Assembly: GCA_001603685.1 (NCBI GenBank)
Contig: LUZO01000099.1
Coordinates: 1 to 5,323 of the forward strand
Direction: 5' to 3'
DNA length: 5,323 bases
Source: Bacteroidales bacterium Bact_23
GTDB taxonomy: Bacteria; Bacteroidota; Bacteroidia; Bacteroidales; Lentimicrobiaceae
Numbering within the stretch: the stretch's first letter is position 1; each line of letters begins with the position of its first letter. The position numbers were made by a program, and so were the translations under genes. Below, one piece after another: positions 4,204 through 5,323 of this stretch. The notes beneath the pieces were generated by a model. The model saw only the letters and a list, made by a program, of their open reading frames with translations, ran no database searches and was not told where the DNA came from.

Positions 4204-5295
4204 ATGAAAAAGGGACTGCTCTTTCTAATCTTATTCTTGAGTGGATTATTGGTATATTCCGGCAATAATACGGGCGGATCGCATGAGGAGGAGCCGTTCA
4301 ATGCCGGCCACATGATTGTAGATCACATAGTTGATAGTCATGAATGGCACATAGCCACCATCGGCGAAAAGCATATCACCATTCCGCTGCCCATCATTCT
4401 TTACGATCAGGGAAAATTTTACCTGTTCAGCTCTACAAGGTTTCACGAAGGCGACGGTACCTACCAGGGATTTAAGGTTGAATCGGAGCGCAACGGAAAC
4501 CGGGGCAAAATAGTGAAGGTTATCCCCGGCACCACCGAAACCGACCACTCTGTGGGCAAACCGCTTGACCTGAGCATTACCAAGAATGTAGCCGGTATTT
4601 TCGTCAGTTTTGCCGTTGTTCTGCTTATCTTCTCCTCCATCGCCAGGTCGTACAGAAAGCAGGGTGTAGGTGTCCCAAAAGGGATACAATCGCTGCTTGA
4701 GCCGCTTATTCTGTTTATCCGCGACGATATTGCAAAGCCTTCTCTGGGCAAGAATTACGAGAAGTTCATGCCCTTTCTGCTGACTTTGTTCTTTTTTATT
4801 TTCTTCACCAACCTGATCGGGCTGGTGCCGTTTTTCCCGGGTGGTGCCAATGTTACCGGTAATATCGGCGTTACGCTGGTGCTGGCACTGTTTACCTTTT
4901 TTATGACCGCACTGAGCGGCAACAAGGGTTACTGGCAGCACATTTTCAATGCGCCGGGAGTTCCCTGGTGGCTGAAAATCCCCATTCCGCTTTTCCCGGT
5001 CATCGAAATTGTCGGAGTATTTGTAAAGCCTTTTGTACTGATGATTCGTCTTTTTGCGAACATCACCGCAGGGCATATCATTGTGATGGGATTCATCAGC
5101 CTGATTTTCATTTTTGCGCAACTGGGCGCGGGACTGGCTTACGGCATATCGGTATTGTCGGTACTGTTTGCCATTTTCATCAGTCTGCTCGAGCTGCTGG
5201 TTGCCTTTATCCAGGCTTATGTGTTCACGCTGTTGTCGGCGCTCTATTTCGGCATGGCAACGGAAGAGCATGAGCATGTTGAAGAAGAACACTAA
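4204..5295 (+). CDS. atpB: F1Fo ATP synthase subunit a
   Basis: This encodes 363 residues, the membrane subunit that forms the ion half-channels beside the c ring. Residues 1-20 are a hydrophobic signal or first membrane segment. A hydrophilic extracytoplasmic region of about 100 residues follows (His- and Glu-rich around 25-60), longer than in E. coli and usual for Bacteroidota. Membrane segments lie at about 128-146, 188-211, 218-237, 262-284, 289-308 and 312-350. The essential arginine is Arg282 in MIRLFANITAGH (280-291), with Asn286. His291 stands where E. coli has Glu219, and Glu330 where E. coli has His245; this reciprocal exchange is known in other ATP synthases and predicts a functional subunit. 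Gln337 matches E. coli Gln252. The tail EEHEHVEEEH is acidic and His-rich. It is the first plus-strand gene after a 620-bp or longer gap, without atpI or atpDC directly upstream; atpE probably follows beyond the window. Start is the first ATG, before the hydrophobic N-terminus. Confidence 0.97.
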   Translation: MKKGLLFLILFLSGLLVYSGNNTGGSHEEEPFNAGHMIVDHIVDSHEWHIATIGEKHITIPLPIILYDQGKFYLFSSTRFHEGDGTYQGFKVESERNGNRGKIVKVIPGTTETDHSVGKPLDLSITKNVAGIFVSFAVVLLIFSSIARSYRKQGVGVPKGIQSLLEPLILFIRDDIAKPSLGKNYEKFMPFLLTLFFFIFFTNLIGLVPFFPGGANVTGNIGVTLVLALFTFFMTALSGNKGYWQHIFNAPGVPWWLKIPIPLFPVIEIVGVFVKPFVLMIRLFANITAGHIIVMGFISLIFIFAQLGAGLAYGISVLSVLFAIFISLLELLVAFIQAYVFTLLSALYFGMATEEHEHVEEEH

Positions 5296-5323
5296 TTTCG
5301 GAAATAAACCCTAATTCATCCTT
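5296..5323 (+). other. Start of the spacer after atpB
   Basis: Only 28 bases remain after the atpB stop codon. They contain no terminator-like stem, which fits continuation of the operon into another Fo subunit gene, usually atpE, outside the window. That gene is not visible here. Confidence 0.5.

Noticed and set aside
4246..5292. Minus-strand frame of 348 codons
   Set aside because: It is antisense to atpB, whose identity is certain, and its composition (Gln/Asn/Arg-rich) is that of a shadow frame.

Overview
The window looks like one end of a metagenomic or draft-genome contig from a Bacteroidota bacterium, probably an environmental Bacteroidales-like lineage. The evidence is a TonB-dependent receptor with an N-terminal carboxypeptidase-regulatory-like domain, the absence of Shine-Dalgarno sequences before the genes, an exact Bacteroidota-type -7 element (TAnnTTTG), and an ATP synthase a subunit with a long extracytoplasmic N-terminal region. 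The genus cannot be named from this sequence. The first 20 bases are not genomic: bases 2-20 are exactly the Tn5 mosaic end of Nextera libraries, so the contig begins inside an untrimmed adapter.

Layout: a short plus-strand gene for a YchN/DsrE-family protein (64-423) converges on a minus-strand pair. The pair is a small membrane-anchored conserved protein (3003-3542) followed by a TonB-dependent outer-membrane receptor (517-2931). A strong minus-strand intrinsic terminator (463-497) ends the pair. A 25-bp imperfect palindrome sits in the 71-bp gap between the two genes. Upstream of the pair are a TACCTTTG -7 element and two operator-like dyads.

A divergent intergenic region of about 660 bp (3543-4203) separates this pair from plus-strand atpB (4204-5295), the a subunit of the F1Fo ATP synthase. 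The F1Fo operon probably continues beyond the window. The intergenic region is unusually structured. It holds an array of eight short hairpins of two classes (3785-3960), and an in-register 91-bp tract of thirteen heptamers with consensus YTACYTC (3980-4070). A plain leader of about 130 bp then precedes atpB.

Functionally, the minus-strand pair is probably an energised uptake system for iron, heme or a similar small ligand. It depends on TonB-ExbBD encoded elsewhere. The ATP synthase subunit is housekeeping energy metabolism, and the YchN-like protein is a small cytoplasmic sulfur-relay-fold protein of unknown role. The less explained parts are the small receptor partner and the hairpin plus heptamer array.
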